DNA of 64,000 nt. Origin: Rhodoferax sp. GTDB lineage: Bacteria; Pseudomonadota; Gammaproteobacteria; Burkholderiales; Burkholderiaceae_C. Where the stretch lies: assembly GCA_029866205.1 (NCBI GenBank), contig JARWZT010000016.1, positions 62,001 to 126,000 on the forward strand, read 5' to 3'. The position numbers were made by a program, and so were the translations under genes. Shown here one piece after another: positions 46,889 to 58,620 of the stretch. Within the stretch, counting starts at the first letter, position 1. Every line of letters begins with the position of its first letter. The notes below the pieces were generated by a model that was not told the DNA's origin, did no database searches, and saw nothing but the letters and a program-made list of their open reading frames with translations.

Positions 46889-47461
46889 TTACTTCAACTG
46901 CGAAACAGCCACAGCCACCAGCACCGCTCCTACCACCCAAGCCCAGCCAGGCACAGAAAAACCACTTTCCGGCGCCGTGTCCTGCACCACCGGGGCAGCT
47001 GGGGCCTCGGCCGGGGGATATTGCTTTTGCATCTCCTGGTCAAAGCGCTTGAAAAAGTCCTCGGCCATGGACTTGGCCACGCCATCGATCAGGCGCTGTC
47101 CGAGCTGGGCAATTTTGCCGCCCACCGAGGCTTGAACGCTGTAGCTGAGCTCAGTGCCACCGGTGGTCGGGGTGAGCTGCACCTTGGCCGTGCCTTTGCC
47201 GAAGCCGGCCGGGCCGCCTTGGCCCTCAAAGCTCAGGGTGTAGCTGTGCGGCGGTGCCATGTCGGCCAGCGCAATCTTGCCGCTGAACTTGGCAGACACG
47301 GGCCCGATCTTGATGGCTACGCCCACGACAAACGCGTTTTCACCACTGGGCTCGACTTTGTCGCAGCCCGCGATACAGGCTTTAAGTACCTCCGGGTCGT
47401 TAAGGGCATCCCACGCTTGTTGCTGGGTGATGGCGAGTAATCGGCTGCCTTGCATTTCCAT
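46889..47461 (-). CDS. coxG: CoxG family protein (SRPBCC fold, membrane-anchored)
   Basis: A 190-residue CoxG. The START/SRPBCC domain covers about residues 1-145 (MQGSRLLAITQQQAWDALNDPEVLKACIAGC is the region), followed by a Pro/Ala linker and a single C-terminal membrane helix (VPGWAWVVGAVLVAVAVSQ). In CO-dehydrogenase systems CoxG recruits the enzyme to the membrane. Last gene of the cox operon. Confidence 0.9.
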   Translation of the reverse strand: MEMQGSRLLAITQQQAWDALNDPEVLKACIAGCDKVEPSGENAFVVGVAIKIGPVSAKFSGKIALADMAPPHSYTLSFEGQGGPAGFGKGTAKVQLTPTTGGTELSYSVQASVGGKIAQLGQRLIDGVAKSMAEDFFKRFDQEMQKQYPPAEAPAAPVVQDTAPESGFSVPGWAWVVGAVLVAVAVSQLK

Positions 47462-47543
47462 GGTTTTGCTCCTAAATCCAAAAAGTCACACTAAAAAATC
47501 ATTCTGCCCGAGTTGCCAGCCCGCTTCGACGTGGTGCGCCCCA

Positions 47544-48728
47544 TTAACGTTGCATGACCCCTGCCAAACTGGCGGCCAGCTGCTCCAAGCTGCTCAGGTT
47601 GTGCACTGCCAGCATCGCGTCTGCGGCGCGGTGCAGTTCGGCGGCGCCTTGGGCCAACGGGGCGTAGCCCTCAAATCGCAACAAGGGGTTGAGCCAGAGT
47701 AGCCGCCGACTATGGCGCTTGAGCCACAGCAGTTCTTGCGCCAGCGCCGCGGGCTCACCCGTGTCCAAGCCGTCGGTGATCACGAGCACCATGGTGCGCC
47801 GCCCCACCAGTTTGCGCGCGTGCTGCAGGCGCAACTGGGCAATCGAGGCGCCCAACTGCGTGCCTCCGGCAAAGTCTTCAATGGCCACGCTGGCATGGGC
47901 CAGCATGGCATCGGTGTCGGCCATCCGAAAAGCCGGCGTCAGATCGGTGAGCTGGGTGCCAAAGGCGAACACATCGCGCCGGGGGTGACGCCGCGTGGCC
48001 GCATGCAAAAACGCGAGCAGCAGGCGGGCATAGCGTTCCATGGAGCCTGACACGTCCACCAGCACCAAAAGCGGCAAGGGCTGGCGCTTGGGGCTCAGGC
48101 GGGGCAGCACCATGGGTTCGCCCCCGGTGCGCACGCCCTGGCGCAGCACGCCAGCCCAATGCAGCGCCGCACCGCGCGCGCCCTGCTGGCTGCGGCGCGA
48201 GGCAAAAGTGGGCAGTGGCATGCGGATGTCGCGCGCCAAGCGCTCGACCAGGCGGTATTCGGTGGCCGAAAGCGCGTTGAAGTCTGCGTGTTTCAGCCGC
48301 TGGGCATCACTGGCCGTCATGGCGGCGTCAAAGTCCACCTTTTGGTCTTCTTGCTTGGGTGCCGCCTGTTTGCCAAAGGCCTGCTGGGGTGACAGCGCCT
48401 CGCGCACGCGCGGTCTTCGCTTGCTGGGCTCGGCTTTGCCCTCGGCACTGGGCAGCAGTTGCGACAGCAGCTTATGCGCCATGTTGGGATTGCGAAAAAA
48501 AGCCTCAAACAGCTCGCGAAACACCATGCGGTCTTGTTCTCGGCTCACCAGCACAGCCTCGAGTGCGGCACTCAGATCGTCCTGGCGGGACAGACCCACC
48601 GCCAAGGCCGCCTGCGCAGACAAGGCAATACGCGCGCTGTCCACCCGCACCCCAGCGCGGCGCAGACTGCGCCCAAAAGCGACCAGGTTGTCGGCCAGTT
48701 TGCCGGTGCGGGAGTCACCCAGTTCCAT
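47544..48728 (-). CDS. coxE: CoxE-like VWA domain protein
   Basis: A 394-residue CoxE. The C-terminal half is a von Willebrand A domain with the MIDAS motif LVDVSGSMERYARLLLAF; an Arg-rich, charged N-terminal half precedes it. With the MoxR ATPase CoxD it forms a chaperone pair that in Oligotropha matures the metal site of CO dehydrogenase. It follows coxD by 17 bp. Confidence 0.92.
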   Translation of the reverse strand: MELGDSRTGKLADNLVAFGRSLRRAGVRVDSARIALSAQAALAVGLSRQDDLSAALEAVLVSREQDRMVFRELFEAFFRNPNMAHKLLSQLLPSAEGKAEPSKRRPRVREALSPQQAFGKQAAPKQEDQKVDFDAAMTASDAQRLKHADFNALSATEYRLVERLARDIRMPLPTFASRRSQQGARGAALHWAGVLRQGVRTGGEPMVLPRLSPKRQPLPLLVLVDVSGSMERYARLLLAFLHAATRRHPRRDVFAFGTQLTDLTPAFRMADTDAMLAHASVAIEDFAGGTQLGASIAQLRLQHARKLVGRRTMVLVITDGLDTGEPAALAQELLWLKRHSRRLLWLNPLLRFEGYAPLAQGAAELHRAADAMLAVHNLSSLEQLAASLAGVMQR

Positions 48729-48745
48729 GACGACGGTCGGCGGGA

Positions 48746-49669
48746 TTAGCGGCTGGAGTCGTCCGCCTCGGGCGGCGCGAGCAGGTCGGTGGCCAGCGCG
48801 TGCGTCAGGGCGGACACGTCTTCGCGCTGCTTAAACAAGATACCGGCGGTGTCGCTCATCACCTCGGGGTCCAGCGCCAGCGTGTCCAGCGCGATCAGGG
48901 CCTTGGCCCATTCCACACTCTCGGCAATCCCTGGCGCACGTTGAAACGCGCTGACAAAAGGCTGGTTACGCAGACGGGTGACGACCGTGGCCACCTGTTC
49001 TGCCAGCGCCTCGCTGGCCCCTGGCACCTGGGCACGGATGATTTCAAGCTCGCGCTCGCGCTCGGGGTAGTCCAGCCAGTGGTACAGACAGCGGCGCTTG
49101 ACGGCGTCGTTGAGCTCGCGGGTGCGGTTGCTGGTCAGAATGGTGACCGGTTTGAACTGTGCGCTGATGGTGCCGATCTCGGGCACGCTGACCTGGTACT
49201 CGCCCAGGTACTCGAGCAAGAAAGCCTCAAAGGGTTCGTCGGCGCGATCGACTTCGTCAATCAGGAGCACGGCGCCGGGCGCGCCGGCCTGCAGGGCCTT
49301 GAGCAGGGGGCGGCGAATCAAATAGCGCTCCTGGTAGACCTCGCGCTCGACCCGCGCCGCGTCCAGCTCGCCGCCGGCACCGCTTTGCGCGGCACGCATG
49401 TGCAGCAGTTGGGCGGCGTAATTCCACTCGTACAGGGCTTCGCGTTGCTCCAACCCGTCGTAGCACTGCAAGCGGATCAGGGCGCGGCCCAGGGCGGTGG
49501 CCAGCGCTTTGGCAAGCTCTGTCTTGCCCACGCCGGGCTCACCTTCAAGCAGCAGCGGGCGCTGCAGTTTGAGGGCCAGAAACACCGCCGTAGCGAGGCG
49601 ACGCTCGGCGAAATAACCGGCCTGTCGCAAGGCCTCTATGAGAGCGTCAACAGATGAAAAAGTGAGCAT
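48746..49669 (-). CDS. coxD: CoxD-like MoxR-family AAA+ ATPase
   Basis: A 307-residue MoxR ATPase: Walker A EGEPGVGKTELAKAL, Walker B VLLIDEVDRAD, sensor 1 ILTSNRTRELNDAVKRRCL. It works with the VWA protein CoxE in post-translational active-site assembly of the molybdenum enzyme. ATG at 49669 has GGAAAG 6 bp upstream; the track extends further without support. Confidence 0.92.
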   Translation of the reverse strand: MLTFSSVDALIEALRQAGYFAERRLATAVFLALKLQRPLLLEGEPGVGKTELAKALATALGRALIRLQCYDGLEQREALYEWNYAAQLLHMRAAQSGAGGELDAARVEREVYQERYLIRRPLLKALQAGAPGAVLLIDEVDRADEPFEAFLLEYLGEYQVSVPEIGTISAQFKPVTILTSNRTRELNDAVKRRCLYHWLDYPERERELEIIRAQVPGASEALAEQVATVVTRLRNQPFVSAFQRAPGIAESVEWAKALIALDTLALDPEVMSDTAGILFKQREDVSALTHALATDLLAPPEADDSSR

Positions 49670-49751
49670 GTTCTTTCCAAAAAAAAGGCCCCGCGTGCGC
49701 CGACACGGAGCCTTCGCTTCAGGCGGCACAGGCCGCCCGAGGCACCCGGTG

Positions 49752-50543
49752 CTAGCCCAATAGCTTAGCGACTGCGCGCTGCGCTTGCACGCTGATCAGG
49801 TTGGCACGGTACGCACTCGAAGCGTGGATGTCGTGGTTGAGCTCGGAGGCGTCAATCGCCACCGAGGCCGCCGACGCCACGGTGAAGCTTTGGTTGAGCG
49901 CCGCCTCCAGGCCCGCGTGACGGTGTACGCACTGGCCTGCACCGGTGATAGCCACCCGCACACCCGCATCGGTTTGCGCCACAAACACGCCTACCAGCGC
50001 AAAGCGCGATGCCGGTTGTACAAATTTCATGTACACCGAACGCTTGGGGATAGGAAAGCTGATGGCGGTGATGATCTCGCCGTCATGCAAAGCGGTGCTA
50101 AACATGCCGGTAAAGAAATCGTCTGCCGCAATCTGGCGCTGGTTGGTGCGAATAGTGGCGCCCAAAGCCAGAACCGCGCTGGGGTAGCAGGCTGACGGGT
50201 CGTTATTGGCCACCGAGCCACCAAGCGTGCCCATGGCGCGCACCTGGCGGTCGCCAATGTGCGCAGCCAGGTCGGCCAGGCCGGGAATGGTGGACTGCAC
50301 CTCGGCGCTGCCGGCCACGTCCATGTGGCGCGTCATGGCACCAATGACGATGGCATTGCCCTCGCGGCAGATACCGACGAGCTCGGGAATGCCCGCCAAA
50401 TCCGCCAATTGGCCGGGTTGGGACAGGCGCAGTTTCATGGAAGCCAGCAGGGTTTGTCCGCCAGCCAAGGGCTTGGCGCCCGCGCTGGCCAGTTTCGCGG
50501 CGTCCGCAATGGTGGCGGGACGGTCTAGGGTGAATGCATACAT
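49752..50543 (-). CDS. coxM: Molybdenum hydroxylase FAD subunit (CoxM)
   Basis: A 263-residue FAD-binding subunit of the xanthine dehydrogenase family. FAD-pyrophosphate loops are KPLAGGQTLLASMK and MGTLGGSVANNDPSAC. It transfers electrons from the 2Fe-2S clusters of CoxS to the acceptor. AAGGAGA precedes the ATG at 50543. It lies 20 bp after coxL. Confidence 0.93.
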   Translation of the reverse strand: MYAFTLDRPATIADAAKLASAGAKPLAGGQTLLASMKLRLSQPGQLADLAGIPELVGICREGNAIVIGAMTRHMDVAGSAEVQSTIPGLADLAAHIGDRQVRAMGTLGGSVANNDPSACYPSAVLALGATIRTNQRQIAADDFFTGMFSTALHDGEIITAISFPIPKRSVYMKFVQPASRFALVGVFVAQTDAGVRVAITGAGQCVHRHAGLEAALNQSFTVASAASVAIDASELNHDIHASSAYRANLISVQAQRAVAKLLG

Positions 50544-50563
50544 GTTGTTGTCTCCTTGGGGCT

Positions 50564-52936
<2,373 letters not shown>

Positions 52937-52948
52937 GTTGTTGACTCC

Positions 52949-53419
52949 TTAAGCGCCAGCCATGGCCGCCTGGCCTTGCTGCACGGATTTGACGATGTTC
53001 TGGTACCCGGTGCAGCGGCAAATATTGCCTTCGAGCAGGGCGCGAATCTCGCCTGCGTCTGCCTTGGGGTGGTGGGTGCACAAGTCGATGGAACTCATGA
53101 CCATGCCGGTGGTGCAAAAACCACATTGCAGGCCGTGGCACTCTTTGAACGCGGCTTGCATGGGGTGCATGGTGCCGTCCGCCTGGGCCAGGCCTTCGAT
53201 GGTGGTGATCTGGCTGCCGTTGGCCTGGGCGGCCAGGACGTTGCAAGACTTGATGGCGCGGCCGTCTTTGATCACCGTGCAGGCGCCGCACTGTGCCGTA
53301 TCACACCCGACATGGGTGCCTGTGAGTTGCAGGTGCTCGCGTAGCACCTGCACCAGCAGCGTATGGGGCGGCACATCGACCGACTTGTCGTGGCCATTGA
53401 CCTTGAGATGAACTTGCAT
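52949..53419 (-). CDS. coxS: Molybdenum hydroxylase 2Fe-2S subunit (CoxS)
   Basis: A 156-residue iron-sulfur subunit with a plant-type cluster ([12 protein letters not shown], later Cys in IKSC) and a C-terminal helical cluster (CGFCTTGM and [10 protein letters not shown]). It moves electrons from the molybdenum site to the FAD subunit. First gene of the cox operon, 12 bp before coxL. Confidence 0.95.
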   Translation of the reverse strand: MQVHLKVNGHDKSVDVPPHTLLVQVLREHLQLTGTHVGCDTAQCGACTVIKDGRAIKSCNVLAAQANGSQITTIEGLAQADGTMHPMQAAFKECHGLQCGFCTTGMVMSSIDLCTHHPKADAGEIRALLEGNICRCTGYQNIVKSVQQGQAAMAGA

Positions 53420-53502
53420 GCGGCGTCTCCGATGGGTTTGCAGTTGGAAAAATCACGACAGTATTCGCTGAAACCTCGTCCTGCAAGTTGGGATAAACCC
53501 TC

Positions 53503-53517
53503 GTAACGCACTGTTAC
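53503..53517. promoter_or_regulatory. Inverted repeat upstream of coxS, candidate operator
   Basis: GTAAC-GCACT-GTTAC is a perfect 5-bp inverted repeat containing a T-N11-A pattern typical of LysR-type sites, 84 bp upstream of the coxS start. A TTGCAG-N15-AATACT pair lies between it and the gene. No LysR gene is adjacent. Confidence 0.35.
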
Positions 53518-53527
53518 ATACACTGGG

Positions 53528-54307
53528 TCAACGCCGGTAACTAAGCATGCGGCCTTTGTACGCCGCTACACCCGCGAGTGCCCTGCGATCGATGTTTTGC
53601 TCGCTCAGGGCAAAGCCCAGGGCGGTCATGTTGCGGTGGAAGTGCGCGCGGTTGCCCCGGTTCGGGTCGACCACCCAAATTTCAGCCTGTGGGGCGGCGT
53701 GGCTGTCAATAAAGTCCGCCAGCGCGCCTGCCTCGTCGCGTTCATACAGGATATCGCTGCCAATAATCAGCTCAAAGCGCCCGCTGATGGCCAGATCGGG
53801 CGGCGCCAGTGCTTGGCGGGACACCGGTGGCGGTCCGTCAAAATCGCTGGCCGGTGGCATGCGGCCCCATTGCCCATGGCGGTATTTGAGCGGCAACAGG
53901 CCGTTCAGACGCACGTTTTCGGCCAAAAACGCCCCCGCCAAGGGGTGGCAGTCGCTCGCCGTCATGTCCGCGCCGCGCCGGTGCCCGACCAGGCTGGAGA
54001 GTGCCAGACCACAGCCGATCTCCAAAATCCGCTCACCAGCGCGCACCGGCCGCGTGGCCAAACGCTCGGCCAGGCGGGCGCCCGAAGGCCACAACAAGCC
54101 AAACAGCGGCCAGGTCGCCGACGAGATTCCCAGCCGCAGCGCCGCCTCCAGCGGATCATGAAATTGCTGCTTGTCCAGTAGCGAGCGAATCACCACGTCG
54201 GCCACGCCCGCCACAGCGATGTTTTCTTGTTTGGTGAAGTATCCGGGTGGGGAGTGGGGCATGGGGGCTTGGGTGGATGCGCTCCCAAGGTGTGAGGAAC
54301 CCCCCAT
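53528..54307 (-). CDS. Class I SAM-dependent methyltransferase (METTL21/Methyltransf_16-like)
   Basis: A 259-residue methyltransferase with SAM motif I ILEIGCGLALSSLVGHRRGADMT region, the ATWPLFGLLWPSG segment and FELIIGSDILYE, features of the protein-lysine methyltransferase family related to METTL21. Substrate unknown. The ATG at 54307 is preferred because AGAGGG lies 8 bp upstream; a shorter start at 54262 lacks a ribosome site. Confidence 0.8.
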   Translation of the reverse strand: MGGSSHLGSASTQAPMPHSPPGYFTKQENIAVAGVADVVIRSLLDKQQFHDPLEAALRLGISSATWPLFGLLWPSGARLAERLATRPVRAGERILEIGCGLALSSLVGHRRGADMTASDCHPLAGAFLAENVRLNGLLPLKYRHGQWGRMPPASDFDGPPPVSRQALAPPDLAISGRFELIIGSDILYERDEAGALADFIDSHAAPQAEIWVVDPNRGNRAHFHRNMTALGFALSEQNIDRRALAGVAAYKGRMLSYRR

Positions 54308-54356
54308 TAAGCCCTCTTTTCCCTGCGCGGCCGGCAGAGCCCCGCCACAAGCGGCG

Positions 54357-55274
54357 TCAAGCCTTCACAAAAGCCGCGAGATGCTCGGCCACTTCGGCCC
54401 CTTTGTCCTCTTGCAAAAAGTGGCCGGCACCGCGGATTTTGGTGTGGGGCTGGCCTTGGGCACCGGGGACGTTTTTTTGCCACAGGACTTCACCGCCCTT
54501 GGTGATCGGGTCACGGGTGCTGAAAAGGGTGATGAACGGCTTGTCCCAGCGTTTGAATACCTGCCAGGCGGCTTCGTTGCGCTCGCGCTCGGGGTCTTGC
54601 GGGGTGCTGGGCACAAAACCCGGAAACACGCGGGCAGCGATGCGGTACTTGCTGCTTGGAAAAGGCGCATCGTAGGCGGCCGCTTCCTGAGGCGTCAGGC
54701 CCTGGACGCAACCCGCTTTGACGATCCGGCCGATCGGAAACCAGGGGCTGTAGCGGGAAAAGGCACGCCATATCTTGAACGCCCGGGGCAGTTCGAGTGT
54801 GCCCGTGGGCAGGCCGCCGTTGGCCAGGGCGACACGGTCAAAGCGCTCGGGCATTTCAGCCACCAGACGCAGGCCCACCAAAGAACCCCAGTCTTGCCCA
54901 AAAAACGTGACGTGCTGGAAATCGTTGGCCTGTACCCAGGCCTTCATCCATTGCACGTGGTTGAAATAGGAGTAATCACAGGCACGGGCAGGCTTGTCGG
55001 AGCGCCCAAAGCCCACCAGGTCGGGTGCGATCACCCGAAGGCCTTGGGCCACCAGCACCGGAATCATCTTGCGGTACAAAAATGACCAGGCGGGCTCCCC
55101 ATGCATCAAAAGCACGATCGGGCCATCGCGCGGGCCTTCGTCAATGTGCGCAATGCGCAGGCCGCCCACCTCGGTGTAGTGCGGTGGGTATGCAAAATCG
55201 GGCAGATTGGAAAAACGTTCATCGGGCGTGCGCAGCACACGCGGAACATTGGGCAACGAGATAGCAGCAGACAT
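54357..55274 (-). CDS. Alpha/beta hydrolase, haloalkane dehalogenase-like
   Basis: A 305-residue hydrolase of the haloalkane dehalogenase I family: oxyanion HGEPAWSFLYRKMIP, nucleophile elbow FGQDWGSLVG (Asp followed by the halide-holding Trp), acid near ITLFSTRDPI and His in GAGHFLQED. Haloalkane dehalogenase activity is plausible; related enzymes have epoxide hydrolase or unknown activity. ATG at 55274 (MSAAISLP) starts the family-like sequence. Confidence 0.8.
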   Translation of the reverse strand: MSAAISLPNVPRVLRTPDERFSNLPDFAYPPHYTEVGGLRIAHIDEGPRDGPIVLLMHGEPAWSFLYRKMIPVLVAQGLRVIAPDLVGFGRSDKPARACDYSYFNHVQWMKAWVQANDFQHVTFFGQDWGSLVGLRLVAEMPERFDRVALANGGLPTGTLELPRAFKIWRAFSRYSPWFPIGRIVKAGCVQGLTPQEAAAYDAPFPSSKYRIAARVFPGFVPSTPQDPERERNEAAWQVFKRWDKPFITLFSTRDPITKGGEVLWQKNVPGAQGQPHTKIRGAGHFLQEDKGAEVAEHLAAFVKA

Positions 55275-55372
55275 GACAGGCCTTTCGGGCGATGCGCTAA
55301 ACATCAGGTGAGGCGGCCTTGCAGGCGCGCAGAGTGACCAGTGTAGCCGCAGTCCATACACGAATGTATGGA

Positions 55373-56275
55373 CTAATGGTCGTCCAAAAATCTCCGCAAA
55401 ACCCCATTGACCTCGCTGGCATGGGTGCGCGCCAACCAATGCCCGGCCCCTTCGACGCGGTGAACCCGCAAGTCAAGCACCTGCTGCTCCAGCCCTTGCA
55501 GCAACACCGGGCGCAGCGCCGTGTCGGCGGTGCCCCAAATCACCTGGGTGGGAACGGTCACCCGAAAATCTCCGGGCGACAGCTTGGCCGCCAAAGCGGC
55601 CATCCGCCCGGCCTGCTCCGGCTGCCCTGGATCGTCGGGGTGCAGGGGCGAGGCGCGGTAGTAATTGCAGCCCCCGGTCAGGCCCTGACTCCAGCAGTCG
55701 CGGTACGCGGCCTTGTCGTCCTCGGTTTGCAAGTCGGCAAAAGCGCACAGGCGCTGAAACTGGTTTTGCGCCAGCGCGCCCTCGCTGCCGGGACGGCGCA
55801 GCCAGTTCATGTACTGGCTGGCGGCGATTTGCTCAGAATCATGCGCCAGCGCATGGGCAAACGCCAGCGTGTGGGGGGCATTGAGTACCGCAAACCTCTT
55901 CATCAGATGGGGAAACTGCGCCGCCAGACCCCAGGCCAATGCCCCGCCCCAGTCATGCGCCACCACCGCATGCAGCGGTGCGCCCAAGGCCGCAATCACC
56001 GCACACAAGTCGCCCAGCAAGGCGGCGGGTTTGTAAGCCTCTACGGCCAGTGGCTGCGAGGACCGGTTAAAACCACGCAAGTCCAGTGCCACGCAGCGGT
56101 AGTCGGCGCCAAAATCCGCGAGCTGCGCCCGCCAGGCGTACCAAAACTCCGGGAAACCATGAATAAACAGCAGCACCGGCGCGCCCACCGGTCCGCAGGC
56201 CTTGGCGTGCAAGCGAATCCCGGGCGCGGTGTCAAAGTAAATCGATTCGAACAGTGCGCCGGTCGCATCGGTCAT
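55373..56275 (-). CDS. Alpha/beta hydrolase, epoxide hydrolase/haloacetate dehalogenase-like
   Basis: A 300-residue hydrolase with oxyanion motif HGFPEFWYAWR, Asp nucleophile in VAHDWGGALAW, acid in WGTADTAL, and His in EGAGHWLA. It resembles epoxide hydrolases and fluoroacetate dehalogenases; the two cannot be told apart by eye. ATG at 56275 overlaps the M48 peptidase stop, so it is cotranscribed with that gene. Confidence 0.82.
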   Translation of the reverse strand: MTDATGALFESIYFDTAPGIRLHAKACGPVGAPVLLFIHGFPEFWYAWRAQLADFGADYRCVALDLRGFNRSSQPLAVEAYKPAALLGDLCAVIAALGAPLHAVVAHDWGGALAWGLAAQFPHLMKRFAVLNAPHTLAFAHALAHDSEQIAASQYMNWLRRPGSEGALAQNQFQRLCAFADLQTEDDKAAYRDCWSQGLTGGCNYYRASPLHPDDPGQPEQAGRMAALAAKLSPGDFRVTVPTQVIWGTADTALRPVLLQGLEQQVLDLRVHRVEGAGHWLARTHASEVNGVLRRFLDDH

Positions 56276-57144
56276 GGGGGGTTGCTTTCTTGGGGTTCGG
56301 TGGTTTTGGGCCGCTTGGCGCGCTCGTACAGCGGCATGACCTGGGGCAGGTGGGCTTCGATGTCGGCAATCCGGGTGGTGCCTGACGGGTGGGTCGACAG
56401 CCACTGCGGCGGGGCGCCCTTGTTGGCCGCAGACATTTTTTCCCACAGGGTGACACCGGCGCGCGGATCAAAACCCGCCCGCGCCGCGAGCTCCATGCCC
56501 ACCAGATCGGCTTCGGACTCGTCTTCACGGCCAAATTTGAGGGTCAGCAAATTGGCACCCTGCTGTGCCACGGTATCGGTCAGGCGCGGATCAATTCCCA
56601 GCCAACCCGACAACAAGGCGCCGCCCAGGCGCGCCGCGCCCGTGGTCACCGTGGACTTGCCCATGCGTTCGCGCGCATGCTCGCGCAAGGCGTGGGCAAT
56701 CTCGTGGCCCATCACCATAGCCACTTCGTCGTCGCTGAGTTGCAGGGTTTTCAGGATGCCGGTGTAGAAAACAATCTTGCCGCCCGGCATGCAAAAGGCG
56801 TTGATCTGGTTGGAGCCAATCAGGTTGACCTCCCATTTCCACTGGCGCGCGCGCTCGTTCCATTCAGCCGCAAGCGGGGTGATTTTTCGGGCAATCGCGC
56901 GCAGACGCCGGAGCTGCGCGTGGTCCGCTGGGGCCAGGGCCTGGTGCTCGGCGGCCGCTTTGAGGGTTTGCTGGTACTGCAATGCGGCCTGGCGCTCGAC
57001 CTGCTCCGCGCTGACCAGGTCGGCAAATACCGAGCGCTCCCCCACCTCCACGCCCTCGCGCGCCTGAGCCAGCGGGCTGGCCAACGCGCACAGCAGCAGG
57101 GCCAGCCCGCTGCCGCGTTTAAGAATCCCGCCCTTGATTGCCAT
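56272..57144 (-). CDS. M48 family metallopeptidase, exported
   Basis: A 290-residue zinc peptidase with a signal peptide (about residues 1-28), the zinc motif HEIAHALREHARE and the third ligand in ESEADLVGMELAARAGFDP. It resembles periplasmic BepA/LoiP-like proteases for envelope quality control. The gene is divergent from the AmpG-like permease with starts 47 bp apart. Confidence 0.9.
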   Translation of the reverse strand: MAIKGGILKRGSGLALLLCALASPLAQAREGVEVGERSVFADLVSAEQVERQAALQYQQTLKAAAEHQALAPADHAQLRRLRAIARKITPLAAEWNERARQWKWEVNLIGSNQINAFCMPGGKIVFYTGILKTLQLSDDEVAMVMGHEIAHALREHARERMGKSTVTTGAARLGGALLSGWLGIDPRLTDTVAQQGANLLTLKFGREDESEADLVGMELAARAGFDPRAGVTLWEKMSAANKGAPPQWLSTHPSGTTRIADIEAHLPQVMPLYERAKRPKTTEPQESNPP

Positions 57145-57191
57145 GCCGCACGCCTCCCATTTTTTGCAAACCCAAGCGCTATTATTCCCCG

Positions 57192-58562
57192 ATGGTCTCC
57201 TCTTTGCCCCCTCGCCCCGCAGCGTCTGCCGACATCACCGCCAAAGTGGGCTGGCTGCAGTCGCTCAAGGCCTACGCCGAGCCGGCTTCGCTGCGCATGT
57301 TGTCGCTGGGGTTTTCTGCCGGTTTGCCGCTCTTGCTGGTGTTTGGGACACTGGGGTTCTGGCTGCGCGAAGCGGGTATTGACCGCACCACCATCGGCTT
57401 TTTGAGCTGGGTCGGTTTGGCCTATGGTTTCAAATGGGTTTGGTCGCCGCTGGTGGACCGCATGCCGATTCCCTTGCTTACCCGAACGCTGGGACGCCGG
57501 CGCAGCTGGCTGCTTGCCTCCCAGGCGGTGATCATGGTTGCGCTCGTTTGCATGGCACTGACCGACCCGCAACGGTCTTTGGCGCCCATGGTCTGGTGCG
57601 CGATCGCCGTGGCGGTGGGTTCTGCCACCCAAGACATCGCGCTGGACGCTTTTCGCATTGAATCGGCCGACACCGGCCACCAGGCGGCGCTGGCCGCCAC
57701 CTACCAAACGGGCTACCGGCTGGCCATGATCTGGGCCGGTGCCGGCGCCCTGTGGATCGCTGCCCGCGCAGAAGCGCCCGCCGCGCTGGCGGGCGCCGCC
57801 GTGCCCTACCAACACGGCCCCTGGCAAACCGCCTACCTGGTGATGGCGCTGAGCATGTTGCCTGGCGTGCTGACCGTGTTGTTTTCCAAAGAGCCGATAC
57901 CTGCACCGATGGCACCCGCCAGAAACCTGCGCGAGTGGCTGCGGGGTGCCCTGGTGGCGCCCTTTGCCGATTTTTTGGGCCGCTACGGCTGGCACGCGGC
58001 GCTGATTCTGGGTTTGATTGCCACTTACCGCATCAGCGATGTGGTGATGGGCATCATGGCCAACCCGTTTTATGTGGACATGGGCTTTAGCAAAGACGAA
58101 GTGGCTGCGGTCACCAAGGTGTTTGGCGTGGTCATGACGCTCGTGGGCGCTTTTGTCGGTGGTCTGCTGTCGCTGCGCTTTGGGGTCATGCGGGTGCTGA
58201 TGCTGGGTGCCGTGCTCAGTGCCGCCAGCAACCTGCTGTTTGCCTGGCTGAGCACGCGCGGCCATGACCTGACCGCATTGGTGTGGGTGGTGTCGGCCGA
58301 CAACCTGGCCTCGGGCATTGCGTCCTCGGCTTTTATTGCCTATTTGTCGTCGTTGACCAATGTGCAGTACTCGGCCACACAGTACGCGCTGCTGAGCTCC
58401 ATGATGCTGTTGCTGCCCAAATTTGTGGCCGGTTTTTCAGGCAAATATGTCGATGCCTTTGGTTATGCCCACTTTTTTTCGGCCACGGCACTCTTGGGGG
58501 TTCCCGTACTGCTGCTGGTGGCGCTGGCGGCACGCTTGCAGGCCGTGCCGCCCAAACCTTAG
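57192..58562 (+). CDS. ampG: AmpG-like muropeptide MFS permease
   Basis: A 456-residue transporter with about 12-14 helices. LGFSAGLPLLLVFGTLGFWLRE, then GFKWVWSPLVDR and SATQDIALDAFRIE are AmpG hallmarks. It imports anhydro-muropeptides for peptidoglycan recycling. The ATG at 57192 is preferred. Its end is 28 bp before a CTAGC tandem repeat. Confidence 0.92.
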   Translation: MVSSLPPRPAASADITAKVGWLQSLKAYAEPASLRMLSLGFSAGLPLLLVFGTLGFWLREAGIDRTTIGFLSWVGLAYGFKWVWSPLVDRMPIPLLTRTLGRRRSWLLASQAVIMVALVCMALTDPQRSLAPMVWCAIAVAVGSATQDIALDAFRIESADTGHQAALAATYQTGYRLAMIWAGAGALWIAARAEAPAALAGAAVPYQHGPWQTAYLVMALSMLPGVLTVLFSKEPIPAPMAPARNLREWLRGALVAPFADFLGRYGWHAALILGLIATYRISDVVMGIMANPFYVDMGFSKDEVAAVTKVFGVVMTLVGAFVGGLLSLRFGVMRVLMLGAVLSAASNLLFAWLSTRGHDLTALVWVVSADNLASGIASSAFIAYLSSLTNVQYSATQYALLSSMMLLLPKFVAGFSGKYVDAFGYAHFFSATALLGVPVLLLVALAARLQAVPPKP

Positions 58563-58590
58563 CTCCGTCGGCGCAGTGTCCCCGTCTGGC

Positions 58591-58620
58591 CTAGACTAGC
58601 CTAGCCTAGCCTAGCCTAGC
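58591..58620. repeat. CTAGC pentanucleotide tandem repeat
   Basis: Six consecutive 5-bp units: one CTAGA then five CTAGC. CTAG is normally rare in proteobacterial DNA, yet occurs six times here in 30 bp. It abuts the TTTAC box upstream of the two-component operon. Confidence 0.95.

Noticed and set aside
46510-46940. Small ORFs translated from the intergenic inverted-repeat element
   Set aside because: They arise from the repeat in several frames and have no protein-like features beyond repeat-derived peptides.
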